Positions 34,271-46,622 of a stretch of DNA of 64,000 nucleotides are shown piece after piece. Below the pieces are notes generated by a model, which worked only from the letters and a program-made list of their open reading frames with translations, did no database searches and had not been told where the DNA came from. The DNA is from Ectobius pallidus (taxonomy: Eukaryota; Arthropoda; Insecta; Blattodea; Ectobiidae). Every line of letters starts with the position of its first letter. The first letter of the stretch is position 1. The translations under genes and the position numbers were made by a program. The stretch lies in NCBI GenBank assembly GCA_964059195.1, contig CAXKWD010000005.1:150069265-150133264 (forward strand). The letters are read 5' to 3'.

Positions 34271-34536
34271 GAGCCCAATGCCGGAGATATCTCCTTGACA
34301 ACATAAACAAATAGGACGATAAACACTAGTCACCCACATATTCATTCATTCCGAGCAAGGCGCATGTGGGGTGAAGGTGATATTGACGGCCAGGTGATAT
34401 CCGGGGACCACCGAAAGCGTAATGTTTCCCAACATTCGTATTACAAATGAGGAAAATCCCCGAAAAAACCCACCTAAAAATTTGTCCCGACCAAGAATCG
34501 AACCCTCCGTGAGGAATCTCCTACACTAAAGCAGTG
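34271..34536 (-). mobile_element. SINE family D, old truncated copy
   Basis: It matches the family body (GAGCCCAATGCCGGAGATAT, AATAGGACGATAAACACTAG, GGTGATATCCGGGGACCACC) and the B-box side of the head (AAGAATCGAACCCTCC). It is strongly diverged and lacks the tail-proximal part. Confidence 0.8.
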
Positions 34537-35775
34537 TTTGACTGGAATGAAGTGTTGAGAGTGACTTTCTAAAATATTTGTAAGTTACTATAAACTTGAA
34601 ATTTGACACACTTAAGTGAAACCTGAAGCGAAATTATAGTATCACAATTTATTTTAATATATCTGAAATAATCATGAGATATTAATTACTTTAACTGTTT
34701 TTTAAAAATAAATTTAAATCTACCTTCTCCAACAAATTAAAAATGGGCCTGAACTTCTAACGCCACTTTCTTTGATGCTTGATTTGCAGTATTACTCACA
34801 TATCTTTACATTATTTACTTTAAAAATACTTTACATAAGAAAATAAAAGAGTTTGAAAAATTGACGAAAGAAGATATTAATGCTTTTTTTAAATATCCAA
34901 AACCTATACAAATAAATCGGATTATTAATTTTGTAGCATAGGCTACACTGTGAAGAACATTGTAAATGAACAGTACAAAGATATTGTGGGAGAAGATAGA
35001 TTTCGAATTCAATAAATAACATGAAATTTGAAGCTGAGAAAACATGCGATTAAAGTTTGAATGCGTAGGCAGTATAAAGCACACGGTATTTTAAATATGG
35101 CGTCATCAACACTTTTTCATGCGCCCAAACGGCATACAATTTTAGAGTTACATTTTAGTTATGCTGGGTTCTTTTAGATTAAAATTAAAAAAAATGCTTT
35201 TTTTACCAAATTGGCTAACCCTTCGTCCCTTAAATTGTACCTCTTTATTAACTAGGGAAGTGAGATAGGCCTATGATAAGCTTGTCTCTGAAAAAAGGTA
35301 ACTTACTTGCTAACGACCTAGTCCTACTTGCAATGATTGATAATTTTACTTTATTATTGGGATGATTATATGATTTATTATTGTAATTTGCTTTGTATGG
35401 TTCATGGTTATAGGACGGCGGGGTGTATTGCAAAGATTTACAAGGCATCACCTTAAATTCTCAAACACCCTGCTCTTGAAACGATTATTATTTTAAACTA
35501 ATCATAAATATATTGGAGCATTATATATTATTGTTGGTGCGTGGTCAGGTATAATAGGAACATCTGTATGCTGTCGCCGGTGTCCGGAATTTTGTCCCGC
35601 AGGAGTTATTTTTATATTCCTATAAAGTTGTAGACTTGGGGCTGTTTTTTATAGTTGAAAAGTTATTAGCCTATGAATTACACAATATTAGGTCTATATT
35701 CTCCTGTTTAAGAAAACCACATAACTATGTTGATGTAATGAAAAAAGCAAAAGACATCAATTCATAAAGTGAAAC

Positions 35776-35779
<4 letters not shown>
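34537..35779. other. Unassigned intergenic DNA
   Basis: AT-rich. Short frames (34815-35084, 35248-35451) have no recognisable domain. Confidence 0.5.

Positions 35780-35841
<62 letters not shown>
35780..35841. repeat. (TA)n microsatellite
   Basis: An uninterrupted dinucleotide TA run of about 62 bp. Confidence 0.95.
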
Positions 35842-35844
<3 letters not shown>

Positions 35845-37014
35845 AAAAAACACTCCACTCGTGAGAAAGTGACATGGTTAAATAAATATTAACAAGAAAA
35901 TTATGAAACCTGGGCTTCGATAGCCTATGCCATTAAAAGGAATGAATTGAAGACAGGATTCAATTTTTTTGTTTAAATAGTAAAATTCTTGTAGGGTATT
36001 GTCAGCAAATACAAACATTTGCTTCAATAATAATTCTGCTTTACACAGTTTCTTCGACATTTTAATAAAATAAACAGTGATTAAAGCTTCATGATATCCA
36101 CTGATAGTATACGTATTTAAATAAATTTGTTTTCAAACGTAACACATATTAAGTTCATGCAATATACCTGCACCGTAAAATATCATTTAAGCACATTTCA
36201 TCATTTAAGCAATATACACAAGTTTATGTTAAGAGAAAGTTAGTCTTAAACAAACCGATGTGGATGTACTACTCCAGAAAATAAAATTGGGATCACGGCT
36301 AGTAACAGCGACATGCCCCACAGTTCAAGAAGTTCCTTCTTATTCTACAGTTCATTACCTTGTACAGAGGTAGGCCTAAGATACATGATATATGCCTTAT
36401 TGGTTATAGGAATAAGGGAATACAATGCCGACTACCTCAACAGATTTTACGTTTTTGTGAAACCTACTCTACAAAAGATGCACTGACTGATTACTCTTTA
36501 ATTAGAAACATACTTTGTAAGAACAGGGTAGTCGTACCACTCTTGCACTGAACAGAAAGGAATTATTATTGCCGTCCAACTCGGCCGCTTGCGTTCATTT
36601 CCATATCGCGTGTATAACCAGATCCTTTCCACTCGTGCATTTTTTCTTTTCCTTGCTTTTTATCCTCCAAAAAGGACCTTTTCTTATTTTACACTCTCTT
36701 TTTGAAACAGTGTCGCTTGGCCAGTGTTTAATTATTCATAATACTGTAGATAAAAAAAAAGACAGCTCATAAATGACGAGCAATGAACTTACAGATTTTA
36801 ATTCGTAAAAAAACTGACATAGGTGGATCGAAAAGCTAATTGAAAATATCGTACCTGAAATAGTTACCATAGGTCTACATAAGATTTTTCACGCTAGACC
36901 GAGAGAATTAATATCCTGCAGATTTATTTATGACTAGGATTCCCATAATATATTTTTGAAGAAACGGGACATTTCCATTTTTCACCTAAATAAACTGGGA
37001 CATTTTGTAAAATA
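35842..37014. other. Unassigned intergenic DNA
   Basis: No gene. Small frames at 36360-36551 and 36569-36772 lack domains. Confidence 0.5.
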
Positions 37015-37489
37015 CTACACCTTTTCAACCTCAATTTCGGAAAAAGTATTTTCAATTTCGGAAAAAGTAATTCCAATTTCGGAAAAAGTAATTTCAATTT
37101 CGGAAAAGGTAATTTCAATTTCGGAAAAAGTAACTTCAATTTCGGAAATACGAGGGCTATGAAGAGGGTATAGTAAAGTTGGTACCACGCTAGGACAAAT
37201 GACTCAATCGGAGCGAGATTATGTAGAGAAGTAGCTAGAAGGTGTACCTAAATGTTCCAAATAAAACAGTTTTGATTTTCACTGTGGTTTTCATTTTATA
37301 CCCCATCGAATGTTTTAAAAAATAGCCCTCGTATTTCCGAAATTGAAGTTACTTTTTCCGAAATTGAGGTTACTTTTTCCGAAATTGAAATTACTTTTTC
37401 CGAAATTGAAATTACTTTTTCCGAATTTGAAATTACTTTTTCCGAAATTGAAATTACTTTTTTCCGAAATTGAGGTTGAAATGGTGTAG
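37015..37489. mobile_element. Foldback element with 21-bp iteron arms
   Basis: Inverted ends are CTACACC followed by TTTTCAACCTCAATTTCGG on the left (37015-37040) and the mirror image at 37464-37489. Each arm is a row of about six or seven units of 21 bp with consensus TTTCGGAAAAAGTAATTTCA (arms about 37033-37160 and 37322-37485). The loop is unique sequence. ATA on both flanks could be a 3-bp TSD. Frames giving ISEKVIS repeats on both strands come from the iterons and are not genes. Confidence 0.85.
37160..37240 (+). pseudogene. Possible mariner-type transposase C-terminus relic
   Basis: Inside the loop of the foldback element, GAAGAGGGTATAGTAAAGTT and what follows translates as EEGIVKLVPR, stop, DK, stop, LNR, and, one frame on, ERDYVEK and stop. 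This resembles the ending GIxKLVPRxxKCxxRxGDYVEK of mariner/Tc1-like transposases. It carries stops and a frameshift. The match is short, so confidence is moderate at best. Confidence 0.4.
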
Positions 37490-37811
37490 ATACGCTATAA
37501 TGAGAAAAAATATAATCATATTTACCATGCATCTACCTGTATTATATCTTATAAACATCATTTGCATTAGGGAACCCTGTGTATGCAATACTGTCAACGG
37601 AAGCATGAGGAAAAAATAAAAATAGAAACTTCTTAATATAGGTCTACCTCTCCAAAGATTCGTTAATTGACCACCAGGAGTGTTGTATATTTAAAATGAA
37701 ATTAATGGGTGTATACAGCCTTTTAGAGTACGAGGGTATACTCCATCTTCCATGTCCTCCATCCTACTACCGGTACAGCACTTACTGACTTGCAATACCA
37801 GTACATAATAA
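37490..37811. other. Unassigned intergenic DNA
   Basis: No supported feature. Confidence 0.5.
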
Positions 37812-38411
37812 AATCAGGCAAACTGATGTAACCAAGTGCCAGAATGCATTTGTTTATTCATTGTTGTAATCGATTTCCGAGTTAACCTCCAGATCGGGAA
37901 AATGTCTGTCCCTCTGTTTGTTTGTCTGTCTGTCCGTCCGTGTGTCTGCACGCGCAATAACTTAAATACGCTTTATCGGTTTTTCATGAAACTTGGTATA
38001 CGCTTTTAAAACGTCCATGGGAAGAAGCCTACTGACATGGGACCATAGAGGTTAACCTGTACCGGAGTAGTGCCCAATTTAGTGCCTGTTTTATGGTAAT
38101 ATATTAGAAAGAATTTATCAAATGCAAATCAGTTCTCATGGCAGCATATTGTTTTACAGTGTTCATATACGGCTTTGGAAGTTGCAATACAGGTAAGTTT
38201 GACAAATAACACTCTCCATACATTCCTTCACAAATGCTTATCAATCTTCAGACCTTTGTTTCTCCGTAAGCCCTGCTTAATGAATCGGTGTGGAGGTTAA
38301 TTCGGAAATCGATTACAAAAATAACTTACTTTATGCATATTATAATTGCAATCATCACTGATTAAAGAAAACCATTCTGGCACATGCTTACATCAGTTTA
38401 CTTGATTTTAT
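37812..38411. mobile_element. Repeat family G, copy 2 (palindromic arrangement)
   Basis: Both ends carry the same terminal sequence in opposite orientation: AAAATCAGGCAAACTGATGT near 37815 and its reverse complement ACATCAGTTTACTTGATTTT near 38390, with AAGTGCCAGAATG or a close variant just inside each. The interior GTACCGG-type module is reversed relative to copy 1. The copy thus has long TIRs that the other copies lack on one side. Confidence 0.75.
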
Positions 38412-39411
38412 TTTTCCCATCTTGGTTGCCGAGTAATCCGAACTGCCGGGATATCGAGTGCCGAGTCTATTAATTTTCAATCCAAAGCATTACATCACCT
38501 AACTAGCGTTGTAAATGCATCTTAATTAATAACATTATTCTCGTCACACATGGTAGTGCATGCCCGTTTAACACCACTATTTTATACTTTGTAAGTTTAT
38601 TTATAACTGCCTCTTACGTAATGTTCCATAGGGCACAGTAGGCCACGAACCGTATACAAATTAGTAGCAATAAAAGGGGTGACTTAATGTCTGAATACTC
38701 GGAATGTAGAGAGGGAATATTAAAATGGCGAAGATGCTAAGATGACAGTCAAATAACTATACATTCGAGGTTATACTCAGAGGCTACCTAAAGACTGAGC
38801 TAATGAATTTATGTTCTGATAGCACTGTTCTGTACCTTGTTATAATTACTCCAATAAGTTTGCGTATATAGTAATACGAAATTATTCCATGAATATTACT
38901 ATTCTAGGATATAGATAGAAATCAAAACTGGCAGAATGATTTAATATTGATGCGACATTGCTGTAAACGCTGATCAGCAGTTCTAGGATTTCTATGTAAA
39001 TACATATTTGTTTTTTTAGCCTACAAACATTCCTAGGATTGCTGATCAGCATTATATACTTTTACAGAGTTATTCTATCCTACGTTTTGATCAATGGTTC
39101 TGTTCTGGAAGTGGATTTAAAAAGCCGGGCATCTTCCAAACGATAAAAAAATTAAGCTTATATAGAGTAATATTATGGTTGAAAATTTTGACTCTTGCCG
39201 TAATTTAGGTGTCAACTACAAAGCTGTTTAACAACGAAGCTAATTCATTACACTAAAATAAAAGAACGTCCACATTCATCAAATTACTTCTATATTTACT
39301 TTACAAAAATTTGCAAACTGTTTGGTTAAAGGCCTTAGTTGTTGGAACCGTACATGAAAACTGAAGATTTTTCTCAATATCATTTTTCTTAAATTCTTAT
39401 AACCACTCCAT
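38412..39411. other. Unassigned intergenic DNA
   Basis: The only structure found is the 20-bp inverted repeat at 38969-39050. Confidence 0.5.
38969..39050. repeat. 20-bp inverted repeat containing CTGATCAG
   Basis: GCTGATCAGCAGTTCTAGGA (38969-38988) faces TCCTAGGATTGCTGATCAGC (39031-39050), with two mismatches over 20 bp. Each arm itself contains the palindrome GCTGATCAGC. There is no other element context. Confidence 0.7.
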
Positions 39412-42278
39412 CCTGCTCTATCCTGAGCTGCTTTCACCTTCGCTGCTCTATCATGAGCTGCTATCTCCTCCGCTGCCCTATTATGAGCTGCTATCTCCTC
39501 CGCTGCTCTATTATGAGCACATATCTCCTCCGCTGCCCTATTATGAGCTGCTATCTCCTCAGCTGCTCTATCATGAGCTGCTATCTCCTCCGCTGCTCTA
39601 TCATGAGCTGCTATCTCCTCAGCTGCCCTATTATGAGCTGCTATCTCCTCCGCTGCTCTATCATGAGCTGCTATCTACTCCGCTGCTCTATCATGAGCTG
39701 CTATCTCCTCCGCTGCTGAAAGATGAGCTGTTATCACCTCCGCTGCTCTATCATGAGCTGCTATCTCCTCCGCTGCCCTATTATGAGCTGCTATCTCCTC
39801 CGCTGCTGTATCATGAGCTGCTATCTCCTCCGCTGCTCTATTATGAGCTGCTATCTCCTCCCCTTCTGTAAGATGAGCTGTTATCACCTCCGCTGCTCTA
39901 TCATGAGCTGCTATCTCCTCCGCTGCTGTATCATGAGCTGCTATCTCCTCCGCTTCTGTAAGATGAGCTGTTATCACCTCCGCTGCTCTATCATGAGCTG
40001 CTATCTCCTCCGCTGCCCTATTATGAGCTGCTAACTCCTTTGCTGCTCTATTATGAGCTGCTATCTCCTCCGCTGCTGTATCATGAGCTGCTATCTCCTC
40101 CGCTGCTCTATCATGAGCTGCTATCTCCTCCGCTGCTGTAAGATGAGCTGTTATCACCTCCGCTGCTCTATCATGAGCTGCTATCTCCTCCGCTGCCCTA
40201 TTATGAGCTGCTATCTCCTCCGCTGCTGTATCATGAGCTGCTATCTCCTCCGCTGCTCTATTATGAGCTGCTATCTCCTCCGCTTCAGTAAGATGAGCTT
40301 TTATCACCTCCGCTGCTCTATCATGAGCTGCTATCTCCTCCGCTTCTGTAAGATGAGCTGTTATCACCTCCGCTGCTCTATCATGAGCTGCTATCTCCTC
40401 CGCTGCTGTATCATGAGCTGCTATCTCCTCCGCTTCTGTAAGATGAGCTGTTATCACCTCCGCTGCTCTATCATGAGCTGCTATCTCCTCCGCTGCTCTA
40501 TCATGAGCTGCTATCTACTCCGCTTCTGTAAGATGAGCTGTTATCACCTCCGCTGCTCTATCATGAGCTGCTATCTCCTCCGCTGCTGTAAGATGAGCTG
40601 TTATCACCTCCGCTGCTCTATCATGAGCTGCTATCTCCTCCGCTGCCCTATTATGAGCTGCTATCTCCTTTGCTGCTCTATTATGAGCTGCTATCTCCTC
40701 CGCTGCTGTATCATGAGCTGCTATCTCCTCCGCTGCTCTATCATGAGCTGCTATCTCCTCCGCTGCTGTAAGATGAGCTGTTATCACCTCCGCTGCTCTA
40801 TCATGAGCTATCTCCTCCGCTGCCCTATTATGAGCTGCTATCTCCTCCGCTGCTGTATCATGAGCTGCTATCTCCTCCGCTGCTCTATTATGAGCTGCTA
40901 TCTCCTCCGCTTCTGTAAGATGAGCTGTTATCACATCCGCTGCTCTATCATGAGCTGCTATCTCCTCCGCTTCTGTAAGATGAGCTGTTATCACCTCCGC
41001 TGTTCTATCATGAACTGCTATCTCCTCCGCTGCTGTATCATGAGCTGCTATCTCCTCCGCTTCTGCAAGATGAGCTGTTATCACCTCCGCTGCTCTATCA
41101 TGAGCTGCTATCTCCTCCGCTGCCCTATTATGAGCTGCTATCTCCTTTGCTGCTCTATTATGAGCTGCTATCTCCTCCGCTGCTGTATCATGAGCTGCTA
41201 TCTCCTCCGCTGCTCTATCATGAGCTGCTATCTCCTCCGCTGCTGTAAGATGAGCTGTTATCACCTCCGCTGCTCTATCATGAGCTGCTATCTCCTCCGC
41301 TGCCCTATTATGAGCTGCTATCTCCTCCGCTGCTGTATCATGAGCTGCTATCTCCTCCGCTGCTCTATTATGAGCTGCTATCTCCTCCGCTTCTGTAAGA
41401 TGAGCTTTTATCACCTCCGCTGCTCTATCATGAGCTGCTATCTCCTCCGTTTCTGTAAGATGAGCTATTATCACCTCCGCTGCTCTATCATGAGCTGCTA
41501 TCTCCTCCGCTGCTGTATCATGTGCTGCTATCTCCTCCGCTTCTGTAAGATGAGCTGTTATCACCTCCGCTGCTCTATCATGAGCTGCTATCTCCTCCGC
41601 TGCTCTATCATGAGCTGCTATCTCCTCCGCTTCTGTAAGATGAGCTGTTATCACCTCCGCTGCCCTATCATGAGCTGCTATCTCCTCCGCTGCCCTATTA
41701 TGAGCTGCTATCTCCTTTGCTGCTCTATTATGAGCTGCTATCTCCTCCGCTGCTGTATCATGAGCTTTTATCACCTCCGCTGCTCTATCATGAGCTGCTA
41801 TCTCCTCCGTTTCTGTAAGATGAGCTATTATCACCTCCGCTGCTCTATCATGAGCTGCTATCTCCTCCGCTGCTGTATCATGTGCTGCTATCTCCTCCGC
41901 TTCTGTAAGATGAGCTGTTATCACCTCCGCTGCTCTATCATGAGCTGCTATCTCCTCCGCTGCTCTATCATGAGCTGCTATCTCCTCCGCTTCTGTAAGA
42001 TGAGCTGTTATCACCTCCGCTGCTCTATCATGAGCTGCTATCTCCTCCGCTGCTCTATTATGAGCTGCTATCTCCTCCGCTGCTCTATCATGAGCTGCTA
42101 TCTCCTTCGCTGCTCTATCATGAGCTGCTATCTCCTCCGCTTCTGTAAGATGAGCTTTTATCACCTCCGCTGCTCTATCATGAGCTGCTATCTCCTCCGC
42201 TGCCCTATTATGAGCTGCTATCTCCTCCGCTGCTCTATCATGAGCTGCTATCTCCTCCGCTGCTGTATCATGAGCTGA
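39412..42278. repeat. 30-bp minisatellite, about 95 units, with higher-order structure
   Basis: The unit is ATGAGCTGCTATCTCCTCCG then CTGCTCTATC, with variants such as CTGTAAG, CCCTATT and TTATCACC. A marker variant (CCTTTGC) recurs at 40037, 40667, 41144 and 41714, showing blocks of 16-21 units copied as larger periods. The only indel seen is a 3-bp loss near 40808. Because the unit is a multiple of three and lacks stops, long frames exist on both strands: plus 40053-42278, and minus 40515-42299 and 39675-40457 with a 10-residue repeat like AAEEIAAHDR. The minus frame is cut by the same CTC to CTA change at 39675 and 40515, and the plus frame by one at 40034. Differences between units mostly change amino acids. 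I treat it as a minisatellite, not a gene. Confidence 0.92.
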
Positions 42279-43247
42279 AATTTGGGTTATGTAAAACAAT
42301 TATATTATGAGTAGTGCTCTGTAGATGCGAAACTGGATTCGTTTTTCGACAATTCAGAACAAAAAACTCAGAATATTCGAGAACAAGGTAGACCTACAGA
42401 GAAAATGTTTCAGACAATACCGAGATAAATGAAAAGGGAATGAAGGACACATTTAGTGATGAAATTCAACTTCTATATAACCTAACACCTAATAATCATG
42501 TAGACATGGTTGGGCAGAACTCGTAGCTCGAAGAACACAGTTTCGTGCAAGTTATTGAGGACCTAGACACAGAGGGGAGAATTACCTAATATATTCAAAA
42601 GACCCGCCCCAGGGAGATCGGAAAGAGACAAGTTGCTTAAGCAGAAGATACTAGGACGATGAATATTTTTTTGTTGAAAGTTTGTTATTGTTCTACCGAA
42701 GGAATAAGCTGTAAAATTCTACATCCCATGTTTTTGGCTAAAGCTATGCTTTGCCTACTCGATACATAAATAGCAATTAACCTCTTCTTAGAATTCTTGA
42801 ATGTCTGTGAAAGGGCCTATATAATATTTATAATTGAGTAATATGGTATCATATTTGTCAATATTAGCAAATAATGTGCTAGCAATAAATCTGTGATAAG
42901 TGACTTAGTTTTAGGTGAGTGAAATTGATGGTGGAATATGTCGTTGAGATTAACCCGAATAAACAGTTCTAAAATGTATTAAAACGAACTCTTCTTAAAG
43001 TACTCATGTCAAGTATTGAGAAATCTCTCCAGGGTATTGACTCGCAGAAATATATACTTCCTTAGTTTAAATCAATGATAACTGAAGATATAAAGATATC
43101 TTCAATATGAAGGAAAGTCAATTTACCTTGGTTATGTTGCGCGCCTAAATAAAATCAATGCATATTCACTTACCTTGAACACTCATATATTGCATAGCCA
43201 ATTGCGTAAATCCAAATTTGTGCCTGCATGTAGAGGTTTCTGTAGTA
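42279..43247. other. Unassigned intergenic DNA
   Basis: No supported feature to the right of the minisatellite. Confidence 0.5.
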
Positions 43248-44075
43248 TCTCTTTATATATAAAAGGCTTTGTCCTGACTGACTGAATGAATGACTGACTG
43301 ACTGATTGACTGAATGACAGGAATCAACGTACAGCCTAAACTATAACAGGTAGAGACTTGGAATTTTGACAGTACCTTCGTTTCATAATGTAGGTGCTCA
43401 CTAAGAAAGGATTTTGAAAAATTCTGATTCTAAATAGCAAAAATTAAATGTTTTTGAAAATACTTAATCCCTTTTTACATAGAATTATCAATTCCAAATC
43501 ACAGAATATATTGTTCACAAATGGTATCAGGTGGGCTTGGAAAAAACAAATGAAATGCAATTTTGACAAATAAGAGAAGTTATCAAAATAATTCATGTTA
43601 TAAATAAATATTACAGAATGAAATCCACTAAAATAATGGAATCACATAACTTTCTCTACCCTGGACATAGAGAAAACAAAACGAGGTATGGTAATGTGTA
43701 TATTATTATATTATATCGCAGGTTTTTGGAGAGAAAAGTATGAAGGCTTTATGGTAACATAAGAGTGGGAAATTTCCCGCCTCGATATTACAATTTTATG
43801 TTACAGGAATTTCTGTTTATTCTTATTTAAACCTCTACCAGGCTTGCTGTGCACTGTACAAGCGATGGGATGCAACATTCTAGATCCTCTATGAGCCATA
43901 AAAAACTATATCAAGCGTTTTCTGAGGGAATAGTTTGAGTGTAATAAGTCGTTCATCCTATTTCAAATTATAAATGCCTATATAAGGACCTAGAATTTAA
44001 AATTGAAAATCCTTCATAAGCTAATTTCCAATTACAAAATACAAAACCCGGGCGACGCCGGGTCTTTTAAGCTAG
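43248..44075 (+). mobile_element. Non-autonomous Helitron, 828 bp
   Basis: The 5' end reads TCTCTTTATATATAAAAGGC and is preceded by A. It is followed by runs of GACTGACTGA and the CAACGTACAGCC-type block seen in invertebrate Helitrons. The 3' end has a GC hairpin (ACCCGG...CCGGGT, 44046-44063), then TCTTTTAAG, and ends CTAG followed by T. A 5' TC, a 3' hairpin about 10 nt before CTAG, and insertion between A and T without target duplication are the hallmarks of Helitrons. There is no Rep/helicase frame, so mobilisation would be in trans. Confidence 0.88.
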
Positions 44076-45099
44076 TCATTAATATAAGTCGTGAACAAAG
44101 TTTCAAATGTTTTTTACTTACCTTGTTATGGCATAATGCTTCAAAAATAAGTTCTAAAACGATTAAGTTACTTATGCATAAAAAATAACACAAATAAAAA
44201 CAATTAACAACATTTAATGTTAAAGAAATTATTCTTCTATCTTATAAGAATTTCTAGTAAAGCAGTTAATTTCATCACTGTCATTCCGTGAACACTAGCC
44301 TCGATAAGAAAAAATATTTTGGTAATCCTTGATCGCTGGAAAGCGTTCTCCACTCCATCCCATAATATGTTGGGAGCCATGCACCAGAAATCAAAGCCTT
44401 GTTGCACAAGTGCATACTACGTGGCAGGACGGCTGGAAGTTTCCAATATCGCTGCACGGCACGCAATAAAATTTGTATTTCACAAATATTAACGTCTGTC
44501 TAAAACATATTGTATGTTACACATGGTAAAATGGTTTTAGTTTGCTCGTAGGATTGCTACACACGCTCTTACGGGCTCGTTTCGCGAACATAGAAAATCT
44601 CGTTTTCGCCACTTGTTTCATAAATAATTATTGTTAACTCATTTTTTCATTATCTCTAACCCTAATATACCTTCGGGCGAAATAGGGTTTAATCCAATTT
44701 TGGACATTCAATGAAAATACGGTACATGGTCTAATCTAATTTCATTAAAGCTAATTATTTGCTGATCACCATATAGACCGCCATCAAGTTTCAGCCCTTG
44801 CCTGCACCACGTGACCCAACGATTCCCTCCCCCTGAGCAGTCGGTTCTGTGAACACACATTATTTCATTGCGCCATTTTAGGTTATTTTTGTGTGAACTT
44901 CTTAGCGATGTTATTTATATTTACAATACTTCAAGAAACAGATGTTAATAACATGAATTCTCCAAACATTCTCATAGTCTCAAACGCAGATATCTGATTT
45001 TCCATATATTTGTTTGCAAGGATGTTATAAACCGAACAAGGCTTCCTTTGTTGAACTTATTCCTTCTGGATTGCATCAGTTTACAAATAAGTGAGTCAG
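44076..45099. other. Unassigned intergenic DNA
   Basis: A GC-richer minus-strand frame (44281-44466) has no recognised domain or splice context. No other feature. Confidence 0.45.
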
Positions 45100-45175
45100 T
45101 ATCGTGCTGGCTTTCTGTGCGCAAGATTGAGAGTTCGATCCCGGACCAGGTCTACTACATTTATGTATGCAGGTT
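45100..45175 (+). mobile_element. tRNA-derived SINE relic
   Basis: GTGCTGGCTTTCTGTGCGCA and GAGAGTTCGATCCCGGACC give the second half of a tRNA-like head with a B box. The A-box half is degraded (GTGAGTCAGTATC). Family not assigned. Confidence 0.5.
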
Positions 45176-45311
45176 GATGTTATCTTTGTTCGCTCGTATC
45201 AACATTTTCCCTACGCTAAGGACCTGATCAAACTCTTCCGCGGCCGGCGGGTTAGGCCTATACGAGGAACTATGTATAGGCCTACCTCTGCTGTAGACTA
45301 TCAATAAATGA

Positions 45312-45345
45312 CTTGTATCTACAGTATCTACAGTATCTACAGTAC
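45312..45345. repeat. Short tandem repeat TATCTACAG
   Basis: Three to four copies of a 9-10-bp unit, TATCTACAG, in a row. Confidence 0.8.
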
Positions 45346-46084
45346 AACATGAGACGCGCTGCTAGGCCTATAACTTCATAAAAAACGTTGTTCTAAAATT
45401 ACACAAGCACTAATTCCATTAGGCAACATTCCAAAATACGGTTTGAAATAACTTTATAGGCTATAAAAGTCAGAAGTTCTTAAACCATTATCTCCTACAT
45501 GGATATAATGGGCTCTTTAATATTAAATGAAGCAATAATATTTATTAAAATTATACGCTTTATCTTCTAATTTGGGTGTTTCACGCAAGAATACGCTTCC
45601 AAGATTACAAATAAAATTATTTAAATACCCACATCAACACAGGTGCAAACCCACATAAGAATACAGTACTCATGCCGAAGTTATAAAAGAAACCAGGACA
45701 AAAACCACAGGCTATAAATACCTGAATTCTGAGCCTAGTGAGTGTGGTTTCGGAAGTTGAAGTCTTCGGAGATTCCATTTTATATGCTTTTGAGAAACAG
45801 AAATGTTTCTCAAATCACTACTAATTTTGATCCACGCCGAAAATGAAGAACGATCTCTTAGCAACAAAATTCTTTGATGGCGTACAAGAATTTAGTAATA
45901 TCTTGGCTACATGTACATAACTTATTTTTAAAAATGTATTTCTCTATGTGGGAAAAAATTACTAAGTGCTATTGACCGGCTTGAATCTGGAAATAACAGT
46001 TGGTTCGGTATGTTTTGAACAATTCTCTGGCAGCATATCAATATTCAGATTCCTGGGATGACTTCTCATATACTAACATAAAAG
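45346..46084. other. Unassigned intergenic DNA
   Basis: No supported gene or element. Confidence 0.5.
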
Positions 46085-46620
46085 GCACTAAATTTGGGAT
46101 TATTCCGGTACTGGACAACCGATTTGGTCGAATATCAATAGACGTCTTCCCATGGACATTATAAATGCGTATACGAAGTATCATAAAATCCGATAAAGCG
46201 CATTTGAGTTATTGCGCCTTTAAAATAGACACCAAATTGGGGTTTACTCCGGTACCGGACAACAGATTAGGTTCAAATTCAATAGGGAACTTTTCATGGA
46301 TGTCTTAAATTCGTATACCAAGTTTAATGGAAATCCGATATAGCGTACTTGAGTTATGGCGCCATTCTATTAGAAATGCGCCGTAATCTATAAAAATAGG
46401 CACTAAATTGGGCATTACTCCGGTACCGGTGAACCGATTTGGTTCAATATCAATAGGGTTCTTCCCATGGACATTATAAATGTGTTTTCCAAGTTTCATG
46501 AAAATCCGAAGAAGCGTATTTGAGTTATGGTGCGTACAGACGCACGGACGGACAGACAGACAGACGGACAGACATTTTTTCGTCCCCCACACAATCTCAT
46601 AAAGTACCATACTGGCACTT
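46085..46620. mobile_element. Repeat family G, copy 3
   Basis: Three consecutive modules of about 140-170 bp, each with TTCCGGTACTGG or CTCCGGTACCGG (about 46103, 46247, 46418), CCCATGGACATTATAAATG and TTGAGTTAT. A CAGACAGACAGACGGACAGAC stretch follows, then the end CCATACTGGCACTT. The left terminal sequence of the family is absent. The next copy follows directly. Confidence 0.75.
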
Positions 46621-46622
46621 AA

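Noticed and set aside
36924..37532. Frames encoding ISEKVIS repeats on both strands
   Set aside because: They are translations of the 21-bp iterons of the foldback element.
39412..42278. CRISPR-like array
   Set aside because: Units are contiguous with no unique spacers, and the setting is eukaryotic repeat DNA.
39675..42299. Long frames (up to 741 codons) on both strands of the 39-42 kb region
   Set aside because: The unit is 30 bp without stops, so long frames follow automatically. Both strands are open, unit differences mostly change amino acids, and the minus frame has two nonsense changes.
44281..44466. 61-codon minus-strand frame in G+C-richer DNA
   Set aside because: No domain, splice context or second copy supports it. 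Kept only as unassigned DNA.
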